From the NCBI GenBank assembly GCA_019120475.1, contig DWVA01000192.1:1-7850 (forward strand): DNA of 7,850 bases. Direction: 5' to 3'. Shown piece after piece: positions 1-5,675 of this stretch. The notes under the pieces are model-generated. The model had not been told where the DNA came from and did not search any database. It saw only the letters and a list, made by a program, of their open reading frames with translations. The stretch's first letter is position 1. Each line of letters opens with the position of its first letter. The position numbers and the translations under genes were made by a program. The DNA comes from Candidatus Blautia intestinipullorum. GTDB lineage: Bacteria; Bacillota; Clostridia; Lachnospirales; Lachnospiraceae.

Positions 1-1
1 A

Positions 2-145
2 TTTCCATTTGCGGGAGGTTCTGTTCTTAATATGCAACCGCAGATTACAGCCGGGAAATCCCTGGCGGATAAAATGAAAGGGAATACCGGAGAGAATTTC
101 CGGTATCCGCGCATGGATCTGAGCGGAAAAACACAAGTGATATAA
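2..145 (+). CDS. 3' end of an unrecognised gene (partial, runs in from the left edge)
   Basis: An open frame enters from the window edge and ends at TAA 143-145, giving the last 47 residues of a protein. The readable tail begins FPFAGGSVLNMQPQ and ends MDLSGKTQVI. It is soluble-looking, with no membrane helix and no motif I can assign. Codon use resembles the neighbours, and the stop lies 42 bases before the hydrolase start with no terminator between them. This could therefore be the upstream member of the same transcript. The reading frame is an inference from continuity and composition. No function is proposed. Confidence 0.5.
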   Translation, partial: FPFAGGSVLNMQPQITAGKSLADKMKGNTGENFRYPRMDLSGKTQVI

Positions 146-146
146 A
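138..146 (+). promoter_or_regulatory. Weak candidate extended -10 upstream of the hydrolase
   Basis: TG-A-TATAAA (TG at 138-139, hexamer 141-146) has the form of an extended -10 element and lies about 40 bases before the hydrolase start. The bases 17 upstream (118-123, TCTGAG) are not a good -35. It overlaps the stop codon of the preceding gene. It is equally possible that the hydrolase is only read through from upstream. Confidence 0.25.
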
Positions 147-174
147 TTCTGAAAATGATTGACAATATAGAAAC

Positions 175-180
175 GGGAGG
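175..180 (+). promoter_or_regulatory. Ribosome binding site that fixes the hydrolase start at 188
   Basis: GGGAGG at 175-180 sits 7 bases before ATG 188. An in-frame ATG at 155 has no comparable site, and starting there would place this Shine-Dalgarno sequence inside the coding region. The start at 188 is therefore preferred. Confidence 0.8.
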
Positions 181-187
181 CAGAAAT

Positions 188-1117
188 ATGGTAAAAAGAT
201 ACAGACACTATTTCAAATCAGAAGCGGACGGACTGAGAATTTCTGTTTTGACCATCTGTCCGGATATGCCGCCGTACAGAGGAATCCTGCAGATAGTTCA
301 TGGGATGAGCGAATATAAAGAAAGATACGAGCCGTTTATGGAATATATGGCGGAGAGAGGATATATGACGGTGATCCATGACCACAGGGGACATGGACAG
401 AGTGTGAGATCAGGCGACGACCTGGGATATATGTACGGAGGAGGAGCGGAGGCTGTCCTGAAGGATATTCAAACGGTAAATTCCGGGATCAGGAAAAAGT
501 TTCCGGATCTGCCGCTGATTCTTATGGGACACAGTATGGGATCTCTGGCTGTGAGAGCCTTTGCCGCCGCACATGACGATTGTATGAATATGCTGATCGT
601 CTGCGGATCTCCAAGCAACAGAAAAGCGAAAATCTTCGGGACTGCACTGGCAAGAGCAGAAGGAAGTATTCTGGGGTTCCGCCACAGAAGCAAACTGCTT
701 GAGCTTTTGTCCTTTGGCGGATATGCGGCGAAATTCCGTGGAGAGAAAAACAGAAATGCGTGGATATGCTCAGACCCGGAGGTTTATCAGGATTACACAA
801 AATCCGAGCTCTGCGGCTTTACTTTTACGGACGACGGATATCTTGCCCTGTTCCAGCTTATGAAACGGGCTTACGACCTGTCACACTGGAAATGTACGAA
901 TCCGAAGCTTCCGATATTGTTTTTAAGCGGAGCGGAGGACCCTTGTATGGGAAACGTACGGAAGTTTGCGGCTTCCGTCCAGAATATGAGAAAGGCCGGG
1001 TACCGTGATGTAAAAGGAAAGCTGTACAGGGGAATGCGTCATGAAATCCTCAACGAAAAGGGAAAAGAGCAGGTTTATCATGATATTGCCGTTTATATCC
1101 GGAAGAAGGGACTATGA
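188..1117 (+). CDS. Alpha/beta hydrolase, monoacylglycerol lipase / serine aminopeptidase S33-like
   Basis: A 309-residue cytosolic alpha/beta-hydrolase of the Hydrolase_4 (monoglyceride lipase or lysophospholipase-like) type. Motifs in order are the oxyanion-side HGMSE (38-42), DHRGHG (65-70), the nucleophile elbow GHSMGS (114-119, Ser116), GAEDP (248-252, catalytic Asp251) and MRHE (283-286, catalytic His285). The triad is complete and the length is normal for the family, so the gene looks intact. There is no signal peptide or membrane segment. A lid-like region lies between about 145 and 230 and would set substrate choice. The family acts on esters such as monoacylglycerols or lysophospholipids; the true substrate cannot be read from sequence. 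ATG 188 is chosen over the in-frame ATG 155 because of the GGGAGG seven bases upstream. No terminator follows, so transcription may continue into the small lipoprotein. Family assignment is strong; substrate is unknown. Confidence 0.9.
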   Translation: MVKRYRHYFKSEADGLRISVLTICPDMPPYRGILQIVHGMSEYKERYEPFMEYMAERGYMTVIHDHRGHGQSVRSGDDLGYMYGGGAEAVLKDIQTVNSGIRKKFPDLPLILMGHSMGSLAVRAFAAAHDDCMNMLIVCGSPSNRKAKIFGTALARAEGSILGFRHRSKLLELLSFGGYAAKFRGEKNRNAWICSDPEVYQDYTKSELCGFTFTDDGYLALFQLMKRAYDLSHWKCTNPKLPILFLSGAEDPCMGNVRKFAASVQNMRKAGYRDVKGKLYRGMRHEILNEKGKEQVYHDIAVYIRKKGL

Positions 1118-1192
1118 CAGAGTCGTCTTTCCTTATGTCTGGAATAGACAGGGATGTTTTCGTCCATACTAACGCTATAAATATTTGCGGAA

Positions 1193-1198
1193 AAGGAG
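1193..1198 (+). promoter_or_regulatory. Ribosome binding site that fixes the mini-lipoprotein start at 1206
   Basis: AAGGAG at 1193-1198 is 7 bases before ATG 1206. The frame can be extended to a TTG at 1185, but that would bury this site in the coding region. Starting at 1206 also gives a textbook signal peptide length. Confidence 0.7.
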
Positions 1199-1205
1199 AA
1201 AACAT

Positions 1206-1397
1206 ATGCGAAAATGGAGGATGGCTTTCGTCCTGGCGGCAGTCTGTGCTTTTTGTATTACAGGCTGTGGCTCTGACAGAGACTGGAGCGAAGAAAAAGG
1301 AGAACTGGTGAAAGCGGGAAAGAGTCAGGCTTTCTTTGTCCTTGACCGGAAAGTAAGGGATTGTTATAATGAATTTATTGTGAAAAAAGAAATTTAA
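1206..1397 (+). CDS. Small predicted lipoprotein, 63 residues, possibly truncated
   Basis: The frame starts MRKWRM, then has a hydrophobic stretch (about residues 7-18) and a lipobox ITGC with the lipidated Cys at residue 21. This is a complete type II (lipoprotein) signal sequence. The predicted mature part is only 43 residues (CGSDRDWSEEKG onward), charged, and ends FIVKKEI. It would be anchored on the outer face of the cytoplasmic membrane after Lgt and signal peptidase II processing. No domain is recognisable. Oddly, codons for about residues 46-55 are a near-consensus promoter for malQ, so the C-terminal part may be intergenic sequence that happens to stay open. The gene could then be the 5' remnant of a longer lipoprotein. 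The start is supported by AAGGAG at 1193-1198. The stop lies 14 bases before malQ. The signal peptide is well supported; function is unknown. Confidence 0.6.
   Translation: MRKWRMAFVLAAVCAFCITGCGSDRDWSEEKGELVKAGKSQAFFVLDRKVRDCYNEFIVKKEI
1342..1370 (+). promoter_or_regulatory. Strong sigma-A-type promoter for malQ, inside the lipoprotein ORF
   Basis: TTGACC at 1342-1347 and a perfect TATAAT at 1365-1370 are separated by exactly 17 bases. A TG at 1362-1363 gives an extended -10 (TGTTATAAT). Transcription would start near 1377, leaving a leader of about 35 bases before malQ at 1412. It is the best promoter match in the window. It lies wholly within the reading frame of the small lipoprotein. 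No obvious palindromic operator overlaps it. Confidence 0.8.
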
Positions 1398-1411
1398 CCG
1401 GAGGAGAACAA

Positions 1412-2893
1412 ATGAGAGCAAGCGGGGTTTTGATGCCTGTGTCCAGTATTCCTTCAGAGTTCGGGATCGGGTGTTTTTCTAAAGAGGCTTATGATTTTGT
1501 AGATCAACTTGCCGCAGCCGGACAGAGATACTGGCAGATACTTCCTATGGGGCCTACCGGATATGGAGACTCTCCCTATCAGTCCTGTTCCACTTTTGCT
1601 GGGAATCCATATTTTATTGACCTGCAGACATTAATAGAAGACGGGCTTTTGACGCAGGAAGAATGTGAATCCTGCGACTGGGGAGGGAGCCCTTGTTATG
1701 TGGATTATGAAAAGATCTACCAGTCCAGATTCCTGCTTCTGCGAAAAGCATATGAGAGAAGCAATCTGAGAGAGAACAGGGAGTATGAGGAGTTTGTCAG
1801 GCAGCAGGGCCACTGGCTTTTGGACTATGCCCTTTTTATGGCTATAAAAGACGCCCGGGGAGGAAAAAGCTGGGCGGACTGGCCGGAAGAACTGCAGGAT
1901 CACCAGTCATACGCCGTAGAGCAGGCTCGGACGGAGCTGAAAGATGAAATTGATTTTTACTGTTTTCAGCAGTACCTTTTCTCTGTACAGTGGATGAAAC
2001 TGAAGGCATATGCCAATAAAAAAGGGGTGTACGTTATCGGAGATGTACCGATCTATGTCGCTCCTGACAGTTCAGATGCCTGGGCGAATCCGGAGCTGTT
2101 TCAGTTTGATGAGAATTACCGCCCCAAGGCGGTAGCCGGATGTCCTCCAGACGCTTTTTCCGCAACAGGGCAGTTGTGGGGAAATCCTCTTTACCACTGG
2201 AGAAAACATAAAGAAGAAGGATATCTGTGGTGGACAAGAAGAATGATCCGGTGCATGGAATTTTACGACGTAGTGAGAATCGATCATTTCCGTGGCTTTG
2301 ACGAGTACTATTCAATTCCATACGGCGATAAAACAGCAGAAAACGGTCATTGGGAAAAAGGACCCGGTCTGGAGCTGTTCCATGTGCTGAACAGCAGGAT
2401 CGAAGATCTGAGAGTCATTGCGGAAGATCTTGGTTTTCTTACGGAAAGCGTCTTCAAAATGGTAAGAGAGAGCGGATATCCCGGGATGAAAGTTCTTCAG
2501 TTTGCTTTTGATGAAAGCGAAAGCAGTTGTTACCTTCCTTACAAATATGAGAAAAACTGCGTGGTGTACACGGGAACGCATGATAACGAAACCACCAAGG
2601 GCTGGCTGGCCGGCCTGAACAGCCATGACAGTTCTTTTGTTAAGGAATACATAGACTGCACCGGGAAAACTCCGGAGGAATGCGTATGGGGGCTGATCCG
2701 CGCGGCGCAGGCAAGCGTGGCGGATCTCTGCGTTATCCCGATACAGGATTATCTCTGTCTTGGAAATGAAGCCAGGATGAATACGCCTTCCACTCTCGGG
2801 GATAACTGGAAATGGAGGCTTGCAAAAGGACAGGTCACGGAAAAACTTCTGGAACGGATCAGGAGTCTGACAGCTCTATACGGCCGATTGTAG
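1412..2893 (+). CDS. malQ: 4-alpha-glucanotransferase (amylomaltase, GH77)
   Basis: A 493-residue cytosolic GH77 enzyme. It cleaves an alpha-1,4 bond in a maltodextrin and transfers the dextrinyl part to another glucan or to glucose (disproportionation), serving maltodextrin and glycogen use. The N-terminus has the family motif GVLMPVSSIPSEFGIG, then DSPYQ at 53-57. The catalytic residues are visible as Asp291 in RIDHFRG (nucleophile), Glu338 in IAEDLG (acid/base) and Asp391 in GTHDNET (transition-state stabiliser). VIGDVPIYVAPDSSD (208-222) and CPPDAFS (244-250) are also typical. The C-terminal MNTPSTLGDNWKWR is the usual GH77 end, so the protein is complete and of bacterial-type length. The start is set by GGAGGAG at 1400-1406, 5 bases before ATG. 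No other maltose or glycogen gene is in the window. A dedicated promoter lies just upstream at 1342-1370. No terminator follows the stop. Confidence 0.97.
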   Translation: MRASGVLMPVSSIPSEFGIGCFSKEAYDFVDQLAAAGQRYWQILPMGPTGYGDSPYQSCSTFAGNPYFIDLQTLIEDGLLTQEECESCDWGGSPCYVDYEKIYQSRFLLLRKAYERSNLRENREYEEFVRQQGHWLLDYALFMAIKDARGGKSWADWPEELQDHQSYAVEQARTELKDEIDFYCFQQYLFSVQWMKLKAYANKKGVYVIGDVPIYVAPDSSDAWANPELFQFDENYRPKAVAGCPPDAFSATGQLWGNPLYHWRKHKEEGYLWWTRRMIRCMEFYDVVRIDHFRGFDEYYSIPYGDKTAENGHWEKGPGLELFHVLNSRIEDLRVIAEDLGFLTESVFKMVRESGYPGMKVLQFAFDESESSCYLPYKYEKNCVVYTGTHDNETTKGWLAGLNSHDSSFVKEYIDCTGKTPEECVWGLIRAAQASVADLCVIPIQDYLCLGNEARMNTPSTLGDNWKWRLAKGQVTEKLLERIRSLTALYGRL

Positions 2894-2979
2894 AACGCAG
2901 GAAATATGACTGTAAAAATACAAGTGGATATGGCTGTCAGCAAAAAAAATACATACGCGGACGATAAAAGGAGAGACAA
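2894..2979 (+). other. Gap between malQ and the acidic membrane protein, no terminator
   Basis: The 86 bases are A-rich and contain an A8 run at 2942-2949 and AAAGGAGA at 2967-2974, the ribosome binding site for the next gene. I see no hairpin with a T-tract, so read-through from malQ is possible. TTGTAG at 2888-2893 and A/T-rich bases around 2913-2918 do not make a convincing promoter. Confidence 0.5.
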
Positions 2980-3486
2980 ATGGAAGATAAGAAGAAAGAG
3001 GAAGAACTGATACAGGAGGAAACGGCAGTACAGCCTGAAGAAAGCGGGGAAGAAAAAGAAGAGCAGACGGAAACCCATCAGGGAGGACTTCCTATGAGAA
3101 GCTGCGTGCTGATGCTTCTGGCAGGTCTGTATCTTCTGTATACAGGGTATAAACTCTGTCAGAATGTCCTCAATGGAGTAGAGGGCGGAAACTGGGGATT
3201 TTTTGCCGCAGGCGTAGGATTCCTGATCGTAGGAGCCGTGATGCTTTTTATTGCGGGAAAGAATTATCTGAGAAGAGAGAAGGAGAAAAAAGAAGCTCAG
3301 GAGAAGGAAATCCAGAATAATCCTCTGCCAAAGGAAGAACCGGAGGAAAGAAAAACGATGAGTATTGCAGAAAGGGCAAGGCTGGCCCAGAATCTTTCCG
3401 ACAGGGAGGAAGAAGAAACAGAAGAGAACCGGGAGGGTACAGAAGAAACGATACAGGATGCTTCCGGCGAAAACACTGCAGAATAA
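2980..3486 (+). CDS. Unrecognised small membrane protein with two helices and highly acidic tails
   Basis: 168 residues, not a family I recognise. Residues 1-37 are very rich in Glu and Gln with Lys. Two hydrophobic helices follow at about 42-63 (CVLMLLAGLYLLYTGYKL) and 73-93 (WGFFAAGVGFLIVGAVMLFI), joined by a short NGVEGGN turn. A long charged tail from about 94 to 168 begins with basic residues (KNYLRREKEKK) and ends in runs of Glu. Arg40 before helix 1 and the basic cluster after helix 2 predict a hairpin with both tails in the cytoplasm. The segment MSIAERARLAQNLSD (127-141) is less repetitive than its surroundings and may be a short helical or binding motif. Start ATG 2980 is supported by AAAGGAGA. 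The gene follows malQ without a terminator and ends just before a strong hairpin terminator. Low-complexity tails make remote homology hard to judge. Function unknown. Confidence 0.8.
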   Translation: MEDKKKEEELIQEETAVQPEESGEEKEEQTETHQGGLPMRSCVLMLLAGLYLLYTGYKLCQNVLNGVEGGNWGFFAAGVGFLIVGAVMLFIAGKNYLRREKEKKEAQEKEIQNNPLPKEEPEERKTMSIAERARLAQNLSDREEEETEENREGTEETIQDASGENTAE

Positions 3487-3491
3487 AAAAG

Positions 3492-3530
3492 CCGCAGACG
3501 TTCATTTACGAACGTCTGCGGTGTTTTTTT
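3492..3530. terminator. Bidirectional intrinsic terminator between the acidic membrane protein and VanZ
   Basis: A perfect 12-bp stem, 3492-3503 (CCGCAGACGTTC) against 3510-3521, encloses a six-base loop ATTTAC. It is followed on the plus strand by T7 at 3524-3530. On the minus strand it is followed by six T (complement of the A-run ending at 3490). It can therefore end transcription from both sides. The right arm and half of the loop are also the last codons of the VanZ gene on the minus strand. Confidence 0.92.
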
Positions 3531-4048
3531 GACCGGTGTGTCTTTTTGCGGGATTTTCCCGATGCGTTGGGATTATGAAGACTGGACCAGCAGAAAAGCT
3601 GGACAAGAAGGATCCCTATCAGGGCTCCGATACTGTCGAAACCTACGTCCCTGATCCCGGGTGTCCTGCCGGAAACAAAGGACTGGTGATACTCGTCAAG
3701 TCCGGCAAAACCTACGCAGATGATCCCTGCCAAAAGAAAAAGCCAGAAGCCTCTGATCCGGTATACATACAGCGGAAAAGAAATGGCGATGGCAAGCAGG
3801 CAGTATTCTGTCATATGAGCGGCCTTCCGCACATAGTAGTGGATGGATTCCGCTTCATATGCCAGTTCATCGTAGCTTTTTCCTGTATTTAAAAGTTCAT
3901 TTTTCGTTTCAACGATCTGATAGCTGATCTTGTAGCTTAATTCCCCGGACACCTCCCCTGTCTGGGCGGAAAATGAAAAAATAATGTACATCATCAGCAA
4001 TGCGGGAAGAAACGAAAGAGGTTTCAGTAAAGTAATTAAGATTTTCAT
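3506..4048 (-). CDS. VanZ-family membrane protein
   Basis: A 180-residue integral membrane protein with the VanZ-like fold, named after the teicoplanin-resistance accessory protein; most chromosomal members have no proven role. Helices are at about 4-25, 79-97, 101-116 and 139-154. Family signatures are FSFSAQTG (24-31), VRKAAHMTEY (73-82), and DEYHQSFVSGR with DVGFDSIGALIG (118-128, 134-145). The frame stays open upstream to a TTG at 4156, which would give 216 residues. I prefer ATG 4048 because it gives the normal VanZ N-terminus and because a good promoter (4056-4084) lies within the longer version. Neither start has a Shine-Dalgarno sequence, and transcription would begin at or next to ATG 4048, so the mRNA is probably leaderless. 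The tail from about 164 (GKSRKKTHRSKKHRRRS) is strongly basic, and its last seven residues are encoded by the terminator. Family call is secure; start is moderately sure. Confidence 0.85.
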   Translation of the reverse strand: MKILITLLKPLSFLPALLMMYIIFSFSAQTGEVSGELSYKISYQIVETKNELLNTGKSYDELAYEAESIHYYVRKAAHMTEYCLLAIAISFPLYVYRIRGFWLFLLAGIICVGFAGLDEYHQSFVSGRTPGIRDVGFDSIGALIGILLVQLFCWSSLHNPNASGKSRKKTHRSKKHRRRS

Positions 4049-4055
4049 GGGTATT

Positions 4056-4084
4056 AATATAGCATGTGGAAATTGAATTGTAAA
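4056..4084 (-). promoter_or_regulatory. Promoter of the VanZ gene, predicted to give a leaderless mRNA
   Basis: Read on the minus strand, TTTACA (4084-4079) and TATATT (4061-4056) are 17 bases apart, with TGC directly before the -10 (extended -10). Only seven bases separate the -10 from the A of ATG 4048. The first transcribed base should therefore be the start codon or a base or two beside it. Confidence 0.65.
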
Positions 4085-4128
4085 GAGCCTGAAAAGCAGA
4101 GCTGAAAGACAAAGCCCCAAAAACAGGG

Positions 4129-4157
4129 TAGTCATAAAAACAAAACCATGGTACAAT
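4129..4157 (+). promoter_or_regulatory. Candidate promoter for thyA-folA
   Basis: TACAAT at 4152-4157 is preceded by TGG (extended -10). TAGTCA at 4129-4134, 17 bases upstream, is a four-of-six -35 match. Transcription would start near 4164 and leave about 55 bases of leader. The leader holds a strong AAAGGAGG at 4206-4213 and no recognisable riboswitch. It overlaps the upstream extension of the VanZ frame, again favouring the shorter VanZ start. Confidence 0.55.
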
Positions 4158-4218
4158 AGAAAAAGTTGAATTTAAAAAGAACGCAAGACCTGAATTTTCC
4201 GGGTGAAAGGAGGCGCAC

Positions 4219-5067
4219 ATGAGCGCAGCAGATACCATTTTTATTAACATGTGCAGAGACATCATTGACAACGGAACCAGCACTGAAGGAGAAAAGGTGC
4301 GGCCTGTATGGGAGGACGGAACACCGGCTTACACCATTAAAAAATTCGGCGTTGTAAACAGATACGATCTCCGGAAAGAATTTCCGGCGCTGACACTGAG
4401 AAAGACCGCTTTGAAGAGCGCCATGGACGAAATTTTATGGATCTGGCAGAAAAAATCCAATAATATCCATGATCTTCACAGCCATATCTGGGACAGTTGG
4501 GCGGATGAAACAGGATCTATCGGAAAAGCGTACGGATATCAGATGCAGGTGAAGCATCAGTATAAAGAGGGAATGATGGATCAGGTGGACAGAGTGCTGT
4601 ACGACCTGAAGAATAATCCTTACAGCCGCCGTATTATGACAAATATTTATGTGCATCAGGATCTCCATGAGATGCATCTTTATCCCTGCGCGTATTCCAT
4701 GACTTTCAATGTAACAAAGGAACCCGGAAAAGATAAGCTTACTTTAAACGCTATTTTGAATCAGCGCTCCCAGGATATCCTGGCGGCAAACAACTGGAAC
4801 GTATGCCAGTACTCCATTCTTCTGATGATGTTCGCCCAGGTATGCGGCATGGAGGCGGGAGAACTGGTTCATGTGATCTCTGACTGCCATATTTATGACA
4901 GGCATATCCCTATCGTTGAGGAACTGATCAAAAGGACGCCTTATCCCGCGCCTGTGGTAAGGCTGAATCCTGAGGTCAGGGACTTCTACGATTTTACGAC
5001 AGACGATCTGATCGTGGAAAATTATCAGACCTGGCCGCAGATCAAAAACATTCCGATAGCCATTTAA
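4219..5067 (+). CDS. thyA: Thymidylate synthase (folate-dependent, ThyA type)
   Basis: A 282-residue cytosolic enzyme, normally a homodimer. It methylates dUMP to dTMP with 5,10-methylene-tetrahydrofolate, releasing dihydrofolate. The catalytic cysteine is Cys157 in LYPCAYS. Other active-site residues are Glu71 (DEILWIW), Arg137-Arg138 (NPYSRRI, phosphate contacts across the dimer), Arg183, Ser184 and Asp186 (NQRSQD), Asn194, and His224 and Tyr226 (DCHIYDRHI). Spacing from Arg183 to Asn194, His224 and Tyr226 matches E. coli ThyA. NPEVRDFYDFTTDD near the C-terminus resembles the Bacillus type. The protein ends IPIAI, consistent with the family's hydrophobic C-terminus. The start is fixed by AAAGGAGG five bases upstream. 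folA begins 15 bases after the stop, its ribosome binding site overlapping the thyA stop, so the two are cotranscribed. The dihydrofolate product explains the pairing. Confidence 0.98.
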   Translation: MSAADTIFINMCRDIIDNGTSTEGEKVRPVWEDGTPAYTIKKFGVVNRYDLRKEFPALTLRKTALKSAMDEILWIWQKKSNNIHDLHSHIWDSWADETGSIGKAYGYQMQVKHQYKEGMMDQVDRVLYDLKNNPYSRRIMTNIYVHQDLHEMHLYPCAYSMTFNVTKEPGKDKLTLNAILNQRSQDILAANNWNVCQYSILLMMFAQVCGMEAGELVHVISDCHIYDRHIPIVEELIKRTPYPAPVVRLNPEVRDFYDFTTDDLIVENYQTWPQIKNIPIAI

Positions 5068-5082
5068 GGAGGAACGAGCAAA

Positions 5083-5574
5083 ATGAAGTTAATCGTGGCA
5101 GTAGATAAAAACTGGGGAATAGGAAAAGACAACAAGCTTCTCGTAAGTATTCCGGCGGATATGAAAATGTTCCGCCAGGAGACAACCGGAAAGGTGGTTG
5201 TCCTGGGAAGAAAGACTCTGGCCACTTTTCCGGGAGGACTTCCTTTAAAAAACAGAACAAACATCATTCTTACAGGAAATAAAGACTTCAAAGCGAAAGA
5301 CGCGGTTATAGTACATTCTATTGAGGAACTTCTGGAAGAAATAAAAAAATATCCCTCCGATGAGGTATATTGTATTGGCGGAGACAGTGTGTACAAACAG
5401 CTTCTGCCCTACTGTGACACCGCGATCGTGACGAAAATCGACTTTGCCTATGAGGCGGACCGCTATTTCCCGAATCTGGATGAGATGCCTGAGTGGAAGA
5501 TTACCGGAAGAAGCGAGGAACAGACATATTTTGACCTGGAATATGAATATGTTACTTATGAGAGGCTGAGCTGA
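5083..5574 (+). CDS. folA: Dihydrofolate reductase
   Basis: A 163-residue cytosolic enzyme of the usual bacterial length. It reduces dihydrofolate to tetrahydrofolate with NADPH, regenerating the cofactor oxidised by ThyA next door. Visible features are NWGIG (10-14, start of the Met20-type loop), the substrate-protonating acid Asp26 in IPADMKMF, LGRKT (41-45, NADPH binding), NIILT (60-64), CIGG (97-100, the conserved Gly-Gly) and the C-terminal YEYVTYER. No residue is missing. AAGGAGG at 5066-5072 overlaps the thyA stop TAA, ten bases before ATG 5083, and is compatible with translational coupling. A bidirectional hairpin terminator follows 48 bases after the stop. Drug sensitivity (for example to trimethoprim) cannot be judged from this sequence alone. 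Confidence 0.97.
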   Translation: MKLIVAVDKNWGIGKDNKLLVSIPADMKMFRQETTGKVVVLGRKTLATFPGGLPLKNRTNIILTGNKDFKAKDAVIVHSIEELLEEIKKYPSDEVYCIGGDSVYKQLLPYCDTAIVTKIDFAYEADRYFPNLDEMPEWKITGRSEEQTYFDLEYEYVTYERLS

Positions 5575-5622
5575 GGCAGGAATCCAAAAAAACAATGTAA
5601 AAGCGAAAAGACTGTGACAGAG

Positions 5623-5667
5623 AAAAAGGATTTCATCCCGGAACATTCCGGAACGAAATCCTTTTTT
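5623..5667. terminator. Bidirectional intrinsic terminator between folA and ilvE
   Basis: An outer stem pairs 5623-5634 (AAAAAGGATTTC) with 5655-5666. After a small internal loop an inner stem pairs CCGGA (5638-5642) with TCCGG (5647-5651). T6 at 5662-5667 serves plus-strand transcripts, and the A5 at 5623-5627 gives U5 on the minus strand. It sits between two convergent genes, 8 bases from the ilvE stop. Confidence 0.85.
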
Positions 5668-5675
5668 AAAACTCT

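Noticed and set aside
159..164. Perfect TTGACA resembling a -35
   Set aside because: No -10 lies 16-18 bases downstream; that place holds the hydrolase ribosome binding site and start codon.
1114..1311. Open frame of 65 codons whose ATG overlaps the hydrolase stop (ATGA)
   Set aside because: It looks like translational coupling, but the product has no recognisable features, its ribosome site is poor, and it overlaps the better-supported lipoprotein frame.
3548..3560. Short hairpin CGGGATTTTCCCG within the VanZ 3' end
   Set aside because: A five-bp stem with no T-tract on either side, inside coding sequence; probably chance next to the real terminator.
4049..4156. 36-residue N-terminal extension of VanZ from TTG 4156
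   Set aside because: No Shine-Dalgarno sequence, a rare start codon, overlap with the VanZ and thyA promoters, and a poor fit to the usual VanZ N-terminus.
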